From CANLBN01 sp034111645 (lineage in GTDB: Bacteria; Pseudomonadota; Gammaproteobacteria; Pseudomonadales; Cellvibrionaceae), in NCBI GenBank assembly GCA_034111645.1, contig JAWUWW010000050.1, forward strand, positions 1 through 64,000: a stretch of DNA of 64,000 nt, given 5' to 3'. The notes beneath the pieces were generated by a model. It was given only the letters and a program-made list of their open reading frames with translations, was not told the DNA's origin and made no database searches. Positions 1-8,876 of the stretch are shown piece by piece. Made by a program: the position numbers and the translations under genes. Each line of letters opens with the position of its first letter. Position 1 is the first letter of the stretch.

Positions 1-1859
1 CTCGCTATTGCTGATGAGAGAAAGCCAAGCGCGCAGATGAACTCGCTATTGCTGATGTAGAGAAAGCCAAGCGCGCAGAAGAGCTCGTTATTGCTGATGT
101 AGAGAAAGCCAAGCGCGCAGATGAACTCGCTATTGCTGATGTAGAGAAAGCCAAGCGGGAAGACGAACTGGTTATTGCTGATATAGAGAAAGCCAGACGC
201 GCAGACGAACTCGTTATTGCTAATAGAGAATTAGTCTTGCAAAACAAGCAGAAAGATAAGCGCGCCGACGAGCTAGTGATTGCCAATAAAGAGAAAGATA
301 AGCGCGCCGATGAATTAGACATTGCCAATAAAGAGCTTGCCTATCAAAATGATCAAAAAGATAAGCGCGCCGATGAGTTAGCGACTGCCAATGCAGAAAA
401 AGATAAGCGCGCCAATGAATTAGTGATTGCCAATAAAGAGAAAGATATACGCACAGAAGAATTGATCCTTGCCAATAAGAAGCTTGTTAGCTATCAATCT
501 AAAATAGAACATATCGCTCACTACGACTCGTTGACCTGCCTGCCTAATCGCGCATTGCTAGCAGATAGGCTCAGTCATAGCATGTCACAGAGCCTGCGTC
601 GCAAGACCTCACTCGCAGTTGCGTTTATGGACTTAGACGGCTTCAAAGAGGTGAATGACGCCTATGGTCATGATGTTGGAGATCAGCTACTCGTCGAAGT
701 ATCAAAACGCATGAAAGCGTGTTTGCGTGATGGCGATACACTGGCCCGTATTGGTGGCGATGAATTCATCGCCGTCATGGTTGACTTGGAAAAGCTCGAA
801 GATAGCATGCCTTTATGCAAGCGGCTACTCGAGGCAGCGTCTAAAACTGTCACCGTGGGTGATGCAGTATTACAAGTTTCAGTGAGTATTGGTGTTGCCT
901 ATTATCCTCAAGACGGTGACGATGCCGACCAACTCATCCGCCGAGCTGATCAAGCCATGTATATTGCTAAGCAAGCAGGCAAAAACCGCTATCAACTGTT
1001 TGATCTTTCGCATGAAAAAGCCGTCACCATCAAATTAGAAAGTATAAGTAAAATTCGTTCAGCTTTGGAGCGACGCGAGTTTGTGCTTCACTATCAACCC
1101 AAGGTCAATATGCGCACTGGAGTAGTAATAGGCGTAGAAGCTTTAATTCGCTGGCAACATCCCGAGCGTGGTTTGCTGCCACCATTGGAGTTCTTGAGTT
1201 TAATAGAGGGTGAAGCCGTTAGTTTGGAATTAGGTGAATGGGTTATAGATTGTGCATTGAGCCAATTCAGCCAGTGGCAAAGCCTAGGCTTAAATTTACC
1301 CATTAGTGTCAATATCAGTGCCCATCAATTACAACAAGACAACTTCACAACTCGCTTAGCAGCACTATTGTCTGCTCATAGTGAAGTAAACCCAAACTGT
1401 TTAGAGTTGGAAATATTAGAGACGACTGCACTCAATGACATAAGCAAAGTGTCTGCGACGATGAATGCATGCAAAGAGCTTGGTGTCAGCTTTGCTTTAG
1501 ACGATTTTGGCACAGGGTATTCATCACTCACCTATCTCAAATGTCTGCCAGTTCATATGATTAAAATTGATCAGAGCTTTGTGCGCGACATGTTAGACGA
1601 TACTGACGATTTAGCGATTATTACAGGTGTCATTAGTTTATCTAAAGCATTCCAACGCGACGTTATCGCCGAGGGCTTAGAAACTATCGCTCATGGAGAA
1701 GCGCTTCTAAAACTAGGTTGCGAGTTAGCCCAAGGTTATGGAATTGCCCGCCCTATGCCTGCAGATGATATTCCCAAGTGGGCATCTAATTGGAAGACTT
1801 CTTTTTTTGAAAACATAAGTTTGCAACTGGTATCTGCCGTACCTTCCAAATCAAAATAA
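1..1859 (+). CDS. GGDEF-EAL (diguanylate cyclase/phosphodiesterase) protein, 5' end outside window, frame broken at about position 16
   Basis: Cyclic-di-GMP turnover protein. The open frame runs from base 18 to a TAA at 1857-1859. It begins with a charged coiled coil built from 14-residue repeats (ADVEKAKRADELAI type) that continue as EKDKRADELVIANK repeats to about base 480. A GGDEF domain follows, with intact IGGDEF near 751-768, then an EAL domain with VEALIRW near 1134-1154, ISVNIS, DDFGTGYSSL and IAEGLE, so both catalytic cores look complete. Upstream sensory domains should lie left of the window. The first visible repeat is 41 rather than 42 bp, so the coiled coil enters in frame 1 and continues in frame 3, with two TGA codons at 12-17. 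If the break is real, translation could restart at the TTG at 237 or elsewhere. Domain assignment is certain; the integrity of the N-terminus is not. Confidence 0.88.
10..218 (+). repeat. 42-bp coding tandem repeats (coiled coil)
   Basis: Five head-to-tail units start at 10, 51, 93, 135 and 177. The last four are exactly 42 bp and the first is 41 bp because one base is missing after GCTGAT. Each unit encodes two heptads with A-D-V-E-K-A-K-R core residues. More degenerate copies continue downstream to about 480. Near-identity at DNA level makes unit gain or loss by slippage likely. Confidence 0.9.
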
Positions 1860-1932
1860 GTCATCTGCTCCTATTCTCTCCACAAGTTAAGCTGGATCTA
1901 TGTTGTAGTTTTGGGACATTCAAATCAATAAA

Positions 1933-2105
1933 TGGTGCCCGGAGCCGGATAAAAATATCAGGAATATTTTTAGACAGCTCTGCTGCCCGAAGGGTGAGGG
2001 AGAGGGATGTCGCGAATCAATCTAAGCAATCAAGACGTTTCTATTCCGACCACATTCTAATGTAGTTGATATATGTTATTGCTTTAGCGGTTCTAACAAA
2101 GGAAA
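1933..2105. repeat. Diverged copy of the 169-bp repeat with tRNA-Leu 3'-end scar
   Basis: This 173-bp unit opens with TGGTGCCCGGAGCCGGA, the complement of the tRNA-Leu(UAA) 3' end. It then carries the 9-bp inverted repeat TAAAAATAT/ATATTTTTA around CAGGA. It matches the two tandem units at 4770-5107 but has diverged in its second half. A further truncated scar, TGGTGCCCGGA, follows at 2106. The rest of the 1860-2270 gap holds nothing that I recognise. Confidence 0.85.
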
Positions 2106-2270
2106 TGGTGCCCGGAATCTAAAGACCCAGTAATCACATGGCCTTCATCCATTTTGTGCGTAAAAAATGCGTAAACTTCAGTGATATGTTGCGGTATATT
2201 GCGTGAAAAATATAAAGTGATAATGTTTAAAAAAATAGACTAAAATTCATTTGTCTTAGTCAGCTCATCC

Positions 2271-4033
2271 TTAAAACAGATACTCTAAGCTTAGATTGCC
2301 CGTCACATAATCCTCGTCGCTATTACCGCCAACTTCTAAATCAGCCACTAGTGTTAGGTTATTTTGATTAAATATTTTAAAGCTAGCTCCCGCAAAATTA
2401 CCGGTGACGTTTTCATCGCCTGCACTGGCAAATTTGAACTGGCTGCCACCAATACTGACATTGGTATCTTCATCGTCTGTGTTGCGTGAGTTTAGTCCTA
2501 ATCTGATTTCTATTTCACTGCGCTCGCTAATTAAATAAGCGGCCGCCAGTTGCGCTCTAACACTAAGTGCTTTGGCGGTACGATCATCTACTGTGAGGTT
2601 TGAATGGGTCGTGCCTGTTTCTGAGTAACCATTTAACCAAGCCATGCTATAGCTCAGGTTAGTCGATGGGCGAAACTCCCAGTGGTCAGATAGTGTATAG
2701 GCAGATGCTAGTGTTACGCTGGGGCTAATAAAGTAGCCATCAAAATCTGATGTGGCGGTTTCAATACCATTAAGGTTATCAATCACACGACGCTCATTAT
2801 CAGTGTCGCTGTAACCTGCCATCAGCGATCCTGTCATGCTAACACCACCAAATTTGCGGTTTCCGTAGGCGCCGACATAAAAGTTGTTGGCCTCAGTGCT
2901 AAAGGATGAGGCTTCAGTATCTGTATCGGTTTTTACAAAACCACCCATTAAACCAAAGCGTGTTTCTGTAACATCCCATTCATAACCAAAGTTGACACCC
3001 ACATGATCGACGTCGTAGCCTAGCGCATCACCTTCAGCATCACGATTAAAGATGCCTCCAAAGAGTTGCGCCCATGCAATCGGTTGACGCTCTGAATAGA
3101 GCATACTCAGTGATACTTCTAATGCCGCTAATTGAATGGGTTGATACTGAGGGGTTTGGCTCATACGCTGCGAGATAATGCCATGCACAGAAGATGTCAT
3201 TCCCTCTAATGCAACCCCTCGTGTTGTTTCAACGGTTGCGTCAACGGTAATAACGTTATTCCCCACTACAACGCCCGCACCAAACAGATTAATATTCTCA
3301 GTGTTCTCAAAGGTTAGGCTAGTTGAGACGCCACTACCAGTAGTGAAGACGTTAGCGGTATCGTTATCAGCACCACCACCTAAATCAATACGACCATTGA
3401 TTTGAGAGCCAGGCCCGGTAGCTGAGATTAAGCCGCTGTTGGTGATGGTTGCATTGGCACCAATTGAATTAATACCGTTCGCACCGTCCTCGATCGTCGA
3501 AATACTGCCACTGCTTGTGATGTTGGTATTAGCGCCAGTCGAAAAAATGCCGAAAGCAACGCCGCCGGTTGTCAAAATACTGCCTCTGTTGGTGATGGTT
3601 GCATCGGCACCAATTGAATAAATGCCATACCCATCAGAACCACCGGTCACAAAACTGCCGCTGTTAGTGATAACAGCATTAGCACCGGTTGAAAAAATGC
3701 CATACCCATTAGAACTACCGGTCACAATACTACCGCTGTTGGTGATGGTTGCATTACCACCTTCCGAAAAAATGCCATACCCATCAGAACCACCGGTCAC
3801 AATACTACCTCTATTAATGACAGTATTGTTGATAGCAGTTGCAGTTATAGCCGTTGAAGGAGTGCTTAAAGAGCCCCCGACTTGATCACACCAGTTTCTC
3901 CTGCAGCAAGGGTCTGCGGGTCAGTGCTGTTTCCGGTGATAGTGAAATCTGCAGCGAAAGTGGGTGATGACAACGCAAGAGTTAATGCAATTGTAAGTGG
4001 GGTACGGTTAAATCGGTACGATATAGATAGCAT
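2271..4033 (-). pseudogene. Autotransporter with C-terminal beta-barrel, frameshifted after the signal peptide
   Basis: Surface autotransporter (type Va-like). From an ATG at 4033 the minus strand encodes a signal peptide (LTIALTLALSSPTFA, then ADFTITGN) and about 30 mature residues. It then hits TAA just after a run of five Gs (CCCCC at 3874-3878 on the plus strand). With one more G the frame reads on through IKSGGSLSTPSTAITATAINNTVINRGSIVTGG and all downstream sequence, giving about 587 residues. The passenger has five 25-residue repeats (YGIFSTGANATITNSGSI type), a linker, and a C-terminal barrel of about 270 residues ending in LSLEYLF, the expected terminal Phe for BAM recognition. The downstream part alone is open from a GTG at 3800 but would lack a signal peptide. 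It is either a phase-variable gene caught OFF, a decayed gene, or a sequencing error. Confidence 0.85.
3414..3788 (-). repeat. Five 75-bp coding repeats in the autotransporter passenger
   Basis: Five consecutive 25-codon units begin at 3788, 3713, 3638, 3563 and 3488 on the minus strand. Each follows the pattern xxxGIxSxGANxxITNSGSIxTxx, typical of beta-helix autotransporter passengers. Units 1 to 3 are the most alike at DNA level, which suggests recent amplification. Confidence 0.85.
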
Positions 4034-4769
4034 TTATTATTGTCTTGTATCAATAGAGTTAAGATTTAATAATTTTATACTCTACTTAATAAAAGCGTAT
4101 TTACTTAGCAGAAATCAAAGAGATATTATTTTTAATAGCTTAACCATAATTTATAAACAGTTTGATTTCAAACGTTTATTTGATGAATTATTGAACTAAA
4201 TTATGGCAAAGGTTAATGAGCTATTTTCGCTCATAGACGCAATAAGTTAACCTAATAGATAAAATAATTAAAAAGGATTCTCAGGAGGAATATCGCCACA
4301 TAATATTACTCGTAATAATTAGTAATGAAGGCGCAATATGCTTTGGAGTTTAAACAAATATCACGAAGTTCTTAAAAGTTTTATTGTGAAGGTTTAATTT
4401 AAAATTGATTATTCTTTCAATTTACTAACTTAACAAAAGGTTAATATACGGAAGCTTGCCTTGAGGATTGATGAAACAAAGCTTCTCCTTTCAGCTGATT
4501 ATATTAAGCAGTAGCATAACTGTTTGCTTTTTATATCTAAGGCTTCTCTTGTTATGAATAAATATTCAAGTTCGATGCTTTCTTTTAAATATCCTCACCA
4601 ACCTCCGTGCGGGATGTGTGTGGGAATTTGTGCGGGAATACCTGCGATATATAGCGGCTTATTGTGCGTAGTGTGTGTGGAGCATACTCAGGCTTAGACT
4701 GTGAAAACAAGCAAAGACGGTGCTAGCGGGGTATTATGTGTGCGTAGGTGATGTTGTGAAAATAGGTGT
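4034..4769. other. Intergenic region with no recognised gene
   Basis: This AT-rich stretch upstream of the autotransporter should hold its promoter. I found no convincing coding frame, tRNA or terminator. It ends at the first tandem 169-bp repeat. Confidence 0.6.
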
Positions 4770-5107
4770 TGGTGCCCGGAGCCGGATAAAAATATCAGGA
4801 ATATTTTTAGACAGCTCCGCTGCCCGAAGGGTGAGTGACAGGGATGTCGCGAATCAATCGAACCGATCCGGTTCTATTCCGACCACATTCTAATGTAGTC
4901 CATTGATGTTATGGCTTCGAGGTTTTTAGAAAATTAAATGGTGCCCGGAGCCGGATAAAAATATCAGGAATATTTTTAGACAGCTCTGCTGCCCGAGGGG
5001 TGAGTGACAGGGATGTCGCGAATCAATCTAACCGATCCGGTTCTATTCCGACCACATTCTAATGTAGTCCATTGATGTTATGGCTTCGAGGTTTTTAGAA
5101 AATTAAA
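4770..5107. repeat. Two tandem 169-bp repeats, each starting with a tRNA-Leu 3'-end scar
   Basis: Units 4770-4938 and 4939-5107 have exactly the same length and differ at only a few bases. Each begins with the complement of the tRNA-Leu 3' end (TGGTGCCCGGAGCCGGA) and continues into a TAAAAATAT-CAGGA-ATATTTTTA hairpin in place of the T-arm. Each ends ATGGCTTCGAGGTTTTTAG...TTAAA. The next TGGTGCCCGGAG, at 5108, starts the attL copy of the tRNA. The arrangement suggests repeated events at the tRNA-Leu 3' end before the large element inserted. Confidence 0.9.
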
Positions 5108-5163
5108 TGGTGCCCGGAGCCGGAATCGAACCGGCACGACCGTTAAGTCGCAAGATTTTAAGT
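5103..5163. repeat. attL, 61-bp duplicate of the tRNA-Leu 3' half
   Basis: The sequence matches 16877-16937 over 61 bp and covers the tRNA from its CCA through the variable arm to the anticodon loop (GATTTTAAG). Homology stops at 5164, where T replaces the C found in the tRNA. Confidence 0.93.
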
Positions 5164-5220
5164 TTAATAGGCTAATATTTATGTTATAAATAACAACAAC
5201 TTATAGAGTAATAAGTTACA

Positions 5221-5243
5221 GTACATACAAAAGTACATACAAA
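5221..5243. promoter_or_regulatory. Candidate integrase arm-type site, left end
   Basis: Two direct copies of GTACATACAA (5221 and 5233) lie 58 bp inside attL. The same doublet occurs about 55 bp inside attR at 16801-16822. The symmetric position suggests integrase arm binding. Overlap with the integrase promoter is also likely, since the gene starts at 5253. Confidence 0.55.
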
Positions 5244-5252
5244 GACATAATT

Positions 5253-6536
5253 ATGACTAAAAAAACACCCGAAAAAATTGATGATTCTACACAATGGATC
5301 AATCTTGCCAAAGGTCTGTCAATCTACTTAAAGCCCAAAAAAAGTAAGAACTGGTATGTCTACATAGATCAGCCAGAAAAAGGCATTAAACGTCTGCATA
5401 AGAGCCTTAGATTGAACGATCAGCAATTGGCACAACGCAAAGCCTATGCGTTACTCGATAACGTCGAAAACAAGCAATATAACGATGATCTTATAAATAC
5501 GGTCAAACCCCTCTCTTACTACTCCGAAACAGTAATAAATAAAATCATCGCTGCAAAAGAGCAAAGAAAGACCACAAGTGACAATCAAAAATATATAAAC
5601 GGGGTTAACGATTTTGTTGCATATTTTGGTGATATGCCCGCAAATAGGCTTACAACAGATTTATTAGATGAATATTTTGTATTTAAGAAATTTAAATCTA
5701 TGCCTCCGTGGCGATATTCAAATAAAGCTATTAAAGAATTTATCAAAATTCTAATGAAAGAGCGTCTTTTAGACCCTTACGATCCGCCTGAATATATGAA
5801 ATTTACGGACTCATTATCTATTAAGGATAGACGTAGAGATATATTTGAAGAATTTGAATTAAAGATCATTCTTAAGGAATTAGAAGACTATAAAAATAAA
5901 CCTTCAAAAAACAAAAAAACAAGAGAAAACAGGCTTATTTTTTATTATCTGTGTCACTTTTTACTTCATAGTGGAATGCGCCACGGAACCGAGGTTCATG
6001 GTATTTGCTGGGAAGACATAAAAACTACTGAGAAACATCAATACAAGACTAATTTAATCACAATGACAGATAAAAACAGCTATGTTATTTATTTATATGC
6101 GGGTAAAACCACGAAAATACATGATGTTTTTCCACTTAGTATGTCAGCAGCAACAATATTAAGAGACTTTGCAAAAGAGCGGTGCAAAGGCATTATTGGC
6201 AGTAGTCATAGTATCGGTTCTGGCAGTTTTGAGGATTTAAAAACTTATCCGGGTATTGTCGGATTGAATGGGCCTATTTTTGCTAGATGGGATAAAAGTT
6301 TACCAATATTTTGGGACGTTTGGGATGACTTTTATCAACCGATAAAAAGTAGAATGAGAAAAACTGCAAAGCATAGCCTCTACAGTTTTAGACATACATT
6401 TATTGATAATCTCATGTATAACTATGATATCCAAAAGGTCGCATATTTGGCCCGTACAAGCCCTGAAATGATCTTTAAATTCTACTCCAAGCATGATGCC
6501 ATGAAGTCAGCAGATCAGAAGTATATTGATAGTTAA
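5253..6536 (+). CDS. int: Tyrosine recombinase/integrase of the element
   Basis: Site-specific recombinase of 427 residues that would catalyse integration and excision at tRNA-Leu. The N-terminal half holds an arm-binding-like segment and a SAM-like core-binding domain (about 90-190). The catalytic domain shows the first Arg in GMRHGTEVHGICWEDI (Arg about 243), a SLYSFRHTF box (375-383) in which Tyr replaces the usual first His of HxxRH, and the nucleophile in TSPEMIFKFYSKH (Tyr about 411). The start follows the arm-like repeats and lies 90 bp from attL, the classical position for an integrase. The gene is AT-rich like the rest of the element. The assignment is firm; the target is inferred from the attachment repeats. 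Confidence 0.93.
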   Translation: MTKKTPEKIDDSTQWINLAKGLSIYLKPKKSKNWYVYIDQPEKGIKRLHKSLRLNDQQLAQRKAYALLDNVENKQYNDDLINTVKPLSYYSETVINKIIAAKEQRKTTSDNQKYINGVNDFVAYFGDMPANRLTTDLLDEYFVFKKFKSMPPWRYSNKAIKEFIKILMKERLLDPYDPPEYMKFTDSLSIKDRRRDIFEEFELKIILKELEDYKNKPSKNKKTRENRLIFYYLCHFLLHSGMRHGTEVHGICWEDIKTTEKHQYKTNLITMTDKNSYVIYLYAGKTTKIHDVFPLSMSAATILRDFAKERCKGIIGSSHSIGSGSFEDLKTYPGIVGLNGPIFARWDKSLPIFWDVWDDFYQPIKSRMRKTAKHSLYSFRHTFIDNLMYNYDIQKVAYLARTSPEMIFKFYSKHDAMKSADQKYIDS

Positions 6537-6697
6537 AAAGACTTTTTAGGTAGCGCAGTACGGAATTTCCCATTATTAAAATAGTGCTTTATAGATCATT
6601 TTTTATCCTTTTATATTAGGTATTGATAAATTAATACACCGTAATAAATATAAAGCTCTGCGTTATATCATTTGGCACCTAAATAATTTGACTTTTA

Positions 6698-7345
6698 TCA
6701 GATAATGACTATTTTCTTCATATTCTTATTTGTCTTTTTGGCAACATATTGATCTTCTCGGCTTTGCCAAAAATCGCCATTGCTATAATCAAACGCATCA
6801 TTAATTTTTTGCTCCATAGTTAAAGTATGCATTTTTTTATATTTTTCTTTGTTTCTTTTTAAATATATATAGGCGAAAAATATAAAAACCGCCTCGGTGA
6901 AAGACCAGTTATCTTCTTCAACAGTAATGCTATAAAAACTAGCCATTTCTTGATCTTTAGAATGGTTGTTATAAATAATAAGTAATGACCTTAAACTATT
7001 TTTTAACGCCCCTATAGCAGAATTTATTCTTGACTCATTCCCAGATAATAAATCAGGCATATATTGTGCAGCAAGAGCCTCAAAGTCAGCCGCAGCCATA
7101 GGCGTCAATGCTGCACTCTTAACTGCTGCCGTAGCCATTTTTACAAACCTTTTAAGCAGTGCCTCTATTATTGCTTTTGATATTTTTTTAGCGGTTTCTT
7201 GATCCCTTGGCTTAAGTTTTTTAAGCGCCAAATCCATTTCATCACCAGCTTCAGATTGTTTAAAATGTGGCGTTATATCTCCATCACTTTCCACACACCC
7301 AGTGATTTCTGCAATCCCATCGAAAAAAATAGACATAATCATCAT
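6698..7345 (-). CDS. Uncharacterised element protein, 215 aa
   Basis: I do not recognise this protein. It starts MMIMSIFFDG at an ATG preceded by GGAG eight bases upstream, which lies inside the end of the upstream 46-codon gene, so translation is probably coupled. The middle (about 45-95) is helical and Ala/Lys-rich. A hydrophobic segment WSFTEAVFIFFAYIYLKRN (about 149-167) could be a membrane helix. The C-terminus is Lys-rich. With the 46-aa gene and the relaxase it forms a minus-strand cluster in the mobilization module, so an accessory role in transfer or maintenance is possible but unproven. Reality is supported by the ribosome site and gene spacing. Confidence 0.65.
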   Translation of the reverse strand: MMIMSIFFDGIAEITGCVESDGDITPHFKQSEAGDEMDLALKKLKPRDQETAKKISKAIIEALLKRFVKMATAAVKSAALTPMAAADFEALAAQYMPDLLSGNESRINSAIGALKNSLRSLLIIYNNHSKDQEMASFYSITVEEDNWSFTEAVFIFFAYIYLKRNKEKYKKMHTLTMEQKINDAFDYSNGDFWQSREDQYVAKKTNKNMKKIVII

Positions 7346-7349
7346 GTTA

Positions 7350-7490
7350 TTAACTCCAAATCAAAAGATCGTCTTGGTTTATATTTTCAATTTTATTTTC
7401 TAACTCTTCGCCGCACCACCAGAGCGCGGTAACGTCAGCGATGTTTATCAATAATTTCTTCTTATTTAATTCTTTCTTATCGTTTATCAT
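7350..7490 (-). CDS. Small uncharacterised protein, 46 aa
   Basis: This short frame starts MINDKKELNKKK, with AAGGAG eight bases before the ATG at 7490, a strong ribosome site. It encodes 46 residues with a Lys-rich N-terminus, a Trp pair in ALWWCGEELE and an acidic C-terminus. It ends 4 bp before the start of the 215-aa gene. No family is recognised. A small regulator or accessory protein translated with its neighbour is the simplest reading. Confidence 0.55.
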   Translation of the reverse strand: MINDKKELNKKKLLINIADVTALWWCGEELENKIENINQDDLLIWS

Positions 7491-7575
7491 AATTTCACTC
7501 CTTATTATTTATATAACATATACAAATATTTTAAATTGTCTATTTCGAACTTTTAAAGAAAGCCTCGCTTTCACC

Positions 7576-8652
7576 TCAGATTTTTATTTTTATCTTCTTG
7601 GCTCCCTTCAATAACAACTCACCACCAATCTCTTCATCTACAATTTCAGCAATTGCTATCATATTGTCTTGATACTTATCTTCTTTTATAACCCGCTCTA
7701 ATACCTTCTCAGACGCAGTTAAATTAGCTTTTTTCTCTTTCTTTATAAAAAAAGTTATGTACTTTTTTAAGTCCTTGTAATATCCCTTAATTTGATCTTT
7801 AATTGTTTTAAGCTCTTTCTTTGCTTCAACCAATTCTTTTTTAATATCTACAAGATAATTTTTTAAATTATCGTTTTCAATAGATGCTCTTATACTTTCC
7901 TCCTCAAGCTTAATTAACTTATCTCTTTCATTCTCTAATTCTTGATTTAATGCATCTTGTTTTTGATCAATAAACTCACTTTTTTTAAAGTGGTTTCTCT
8001 TCGTTATTTCCTTACTTATGCCCCTCTCAAAGCCCATTTTTTCAAACCTTATAGCAAGCATCGTTTGCATATCAGAAAAATTTTTTTTATTAAGTGTACG
8101 CCAGTTTGCTTTTCCAGTTTCAAAGTCAAAATTAAAAAATTTAGCATGGCCATGATAGTTTCTAGATGATATTTCTAGCTCATTATCTTTATTTTCTTTA
8201 GCATGACCTTCATCCATATGGAAATTAAAGCCCATAGGGTGTATTTTATATTTCTCTTTTACGTCTTCTTGCCATTCCTTAATACATTGTGTTGTCGCTT
8301 TCCTAAACCACTCATAACCCTTTTCTTGTATGTTTTTATCAACTTGAGCTTGAGAAAGAACAACGACACCATCAGCAAACATCGTTGCATCTTTTCTAAA
8401 TTTCTTACCCTTGTGCTCTTCAGCCTGTTCTTTCAATTTGTTGTAGTTATTAACTTCATATAATGGGTCGGGGTCTCCTTCACCCAAGTCACTAAAATTC
8501 GGATATTCAATTAAATGCTCGGGTAAAACATCTTGGTCAACTTCAAATACATTTCTATTAACATGACCTAACGCACCACTTGATTGTGAATCCTTATAAA
8601 ACTCACAACTTACAGAGCAAAACTTTCGATCTTCTTTTGGTATTTCTGACAT
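7576..8652 (-). CDS. mob: MobV (Pre/Mob)-family relaxase-like protein
   Basis: Likely the DNA-nicking relaxase for conjugative mobilization, 358 residues. A histidine/acidic metal-binding motif lies at FHMDEGH (144-150), followed by NYHGHAKFFNFDFETG (165-180), matching the HxDE...PHxH layout of MobV proteins. GFERGISKEITKRNH (207-221) corresponds to the family's LxRG...H segment. An N-terminal HVNRN (30-34) may be motif I. Residues about 228-305 are a long charged coiled coil, common in MobV C-termini. AGGAAA precedes the ATG. The upstream region carries a candidate oriT (8841-8876) and a duplicated rep leader. Divergence from well-known MobV proteins is high, so the family call is strong but not certain. 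Confidence 0.75.
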   Translation of the reverse strand: MSEIPKEDRKFCSVSCEFYKDSQSSGALGHVNRNVFEVDQDVLPEHLIEYPNFSDLGEGDPDPLYEVNNYNKLKEQAEEHKGKKFRKDATMFADGVVVLSQAQVDKNIQEKGYEWFRKATTQCIKEWQEDVKEKYKIHPMGFNFHMDEGHAKENKDNELEISSRNYHGHAKFFNFDFETGKANWRTLNKKNFSDMQTMLAIRFEKMGFERGISKEITKRNHFKKSEFIDQKQDALNQELENERDKLIKLEEESIRASIENDNLKNYLVDIKKELVEAKKELKTIKDQIKGYYKDLKKYITFFIKKEKKANLTASEKVLERVIKEDKYQDNMIAIAEIVDEEIGGELLLKGAKKIKIKI

Positions 8653-8687
8653 AACAATTTCCTATTTATAATAAGTAATTTATAAAA

Positions 8688-8829
8688 TAAAAATCAATTG
8701 TCAATAGCCTTAAGAATTTAATGCTTTTTTTCTTATAAATAATCCCGACATTTGCAACCTCCTAAAGTTATAGTTTTTATTTCCTTCTTTAAAAATCAAT
8801 TGTCAATAGCCTTAAGAATTTAATGCTTT
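8688..8829. repeat. Composite repeat: 40-bp direct repeats around an inverted copy of the rep gene leader
   Basis: A 40-bp sequence (TAAAAATCAATTGTCAATAG...) occurs at 8688-8727 and 8790-8829. Spanning between them, bases 8722-8798 are the exact reverse complement of 9829-9905, a 77-bp stretch holding the ribosome site (AGGAGG), start codon and first ten codons of the RepL-like gene. Read on the minus strand the copy encodes a 13-residue peptide MSGLFIRKKALNS. A plus-strand transcript here would be antisense to the rep mRNA leader. Confidence 0.93.
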
Positions 8830-8840
8830 AGCCCATTAAA

Positions 8841-8876
8841 GCAATACTCCGTATAGCGCACCCCTAAAGGGGGAGC
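8841..8876. promoter_or_regulatory. Candidate origin of transfer (oriT)
   Basis: A short inverted repeat ATAC-TCC-GTAT (8844-8854) is directly followed by AGCGCA and a CCCC-TAAA-GGGG hairpin (8861-8872). Inverted repeat plus ATAGYGYR-like sequence resembles MobV nick regions such as the ATAGTGTG of pMV158-type plasmids. The position, about 190 bp upstream of the relaxase gene, fits. The nick site is conjectural. Confidence 0.35.

Noticed and set aside
5..328. Minus-strand Ser/Ala-rich frame of 107 codons
   Set aside because: It is the antisense shadow of the 42-bp coiled-coil repeats; the plus strand carries the real GGDEF-EAL protein.
3178..4199. Several plus-strand frames opposite the autotransporter
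   Set aside because: Pro/Leu-rich repeats mirror the passenger repeats on the other strand, and none has a ribosome site or domain.
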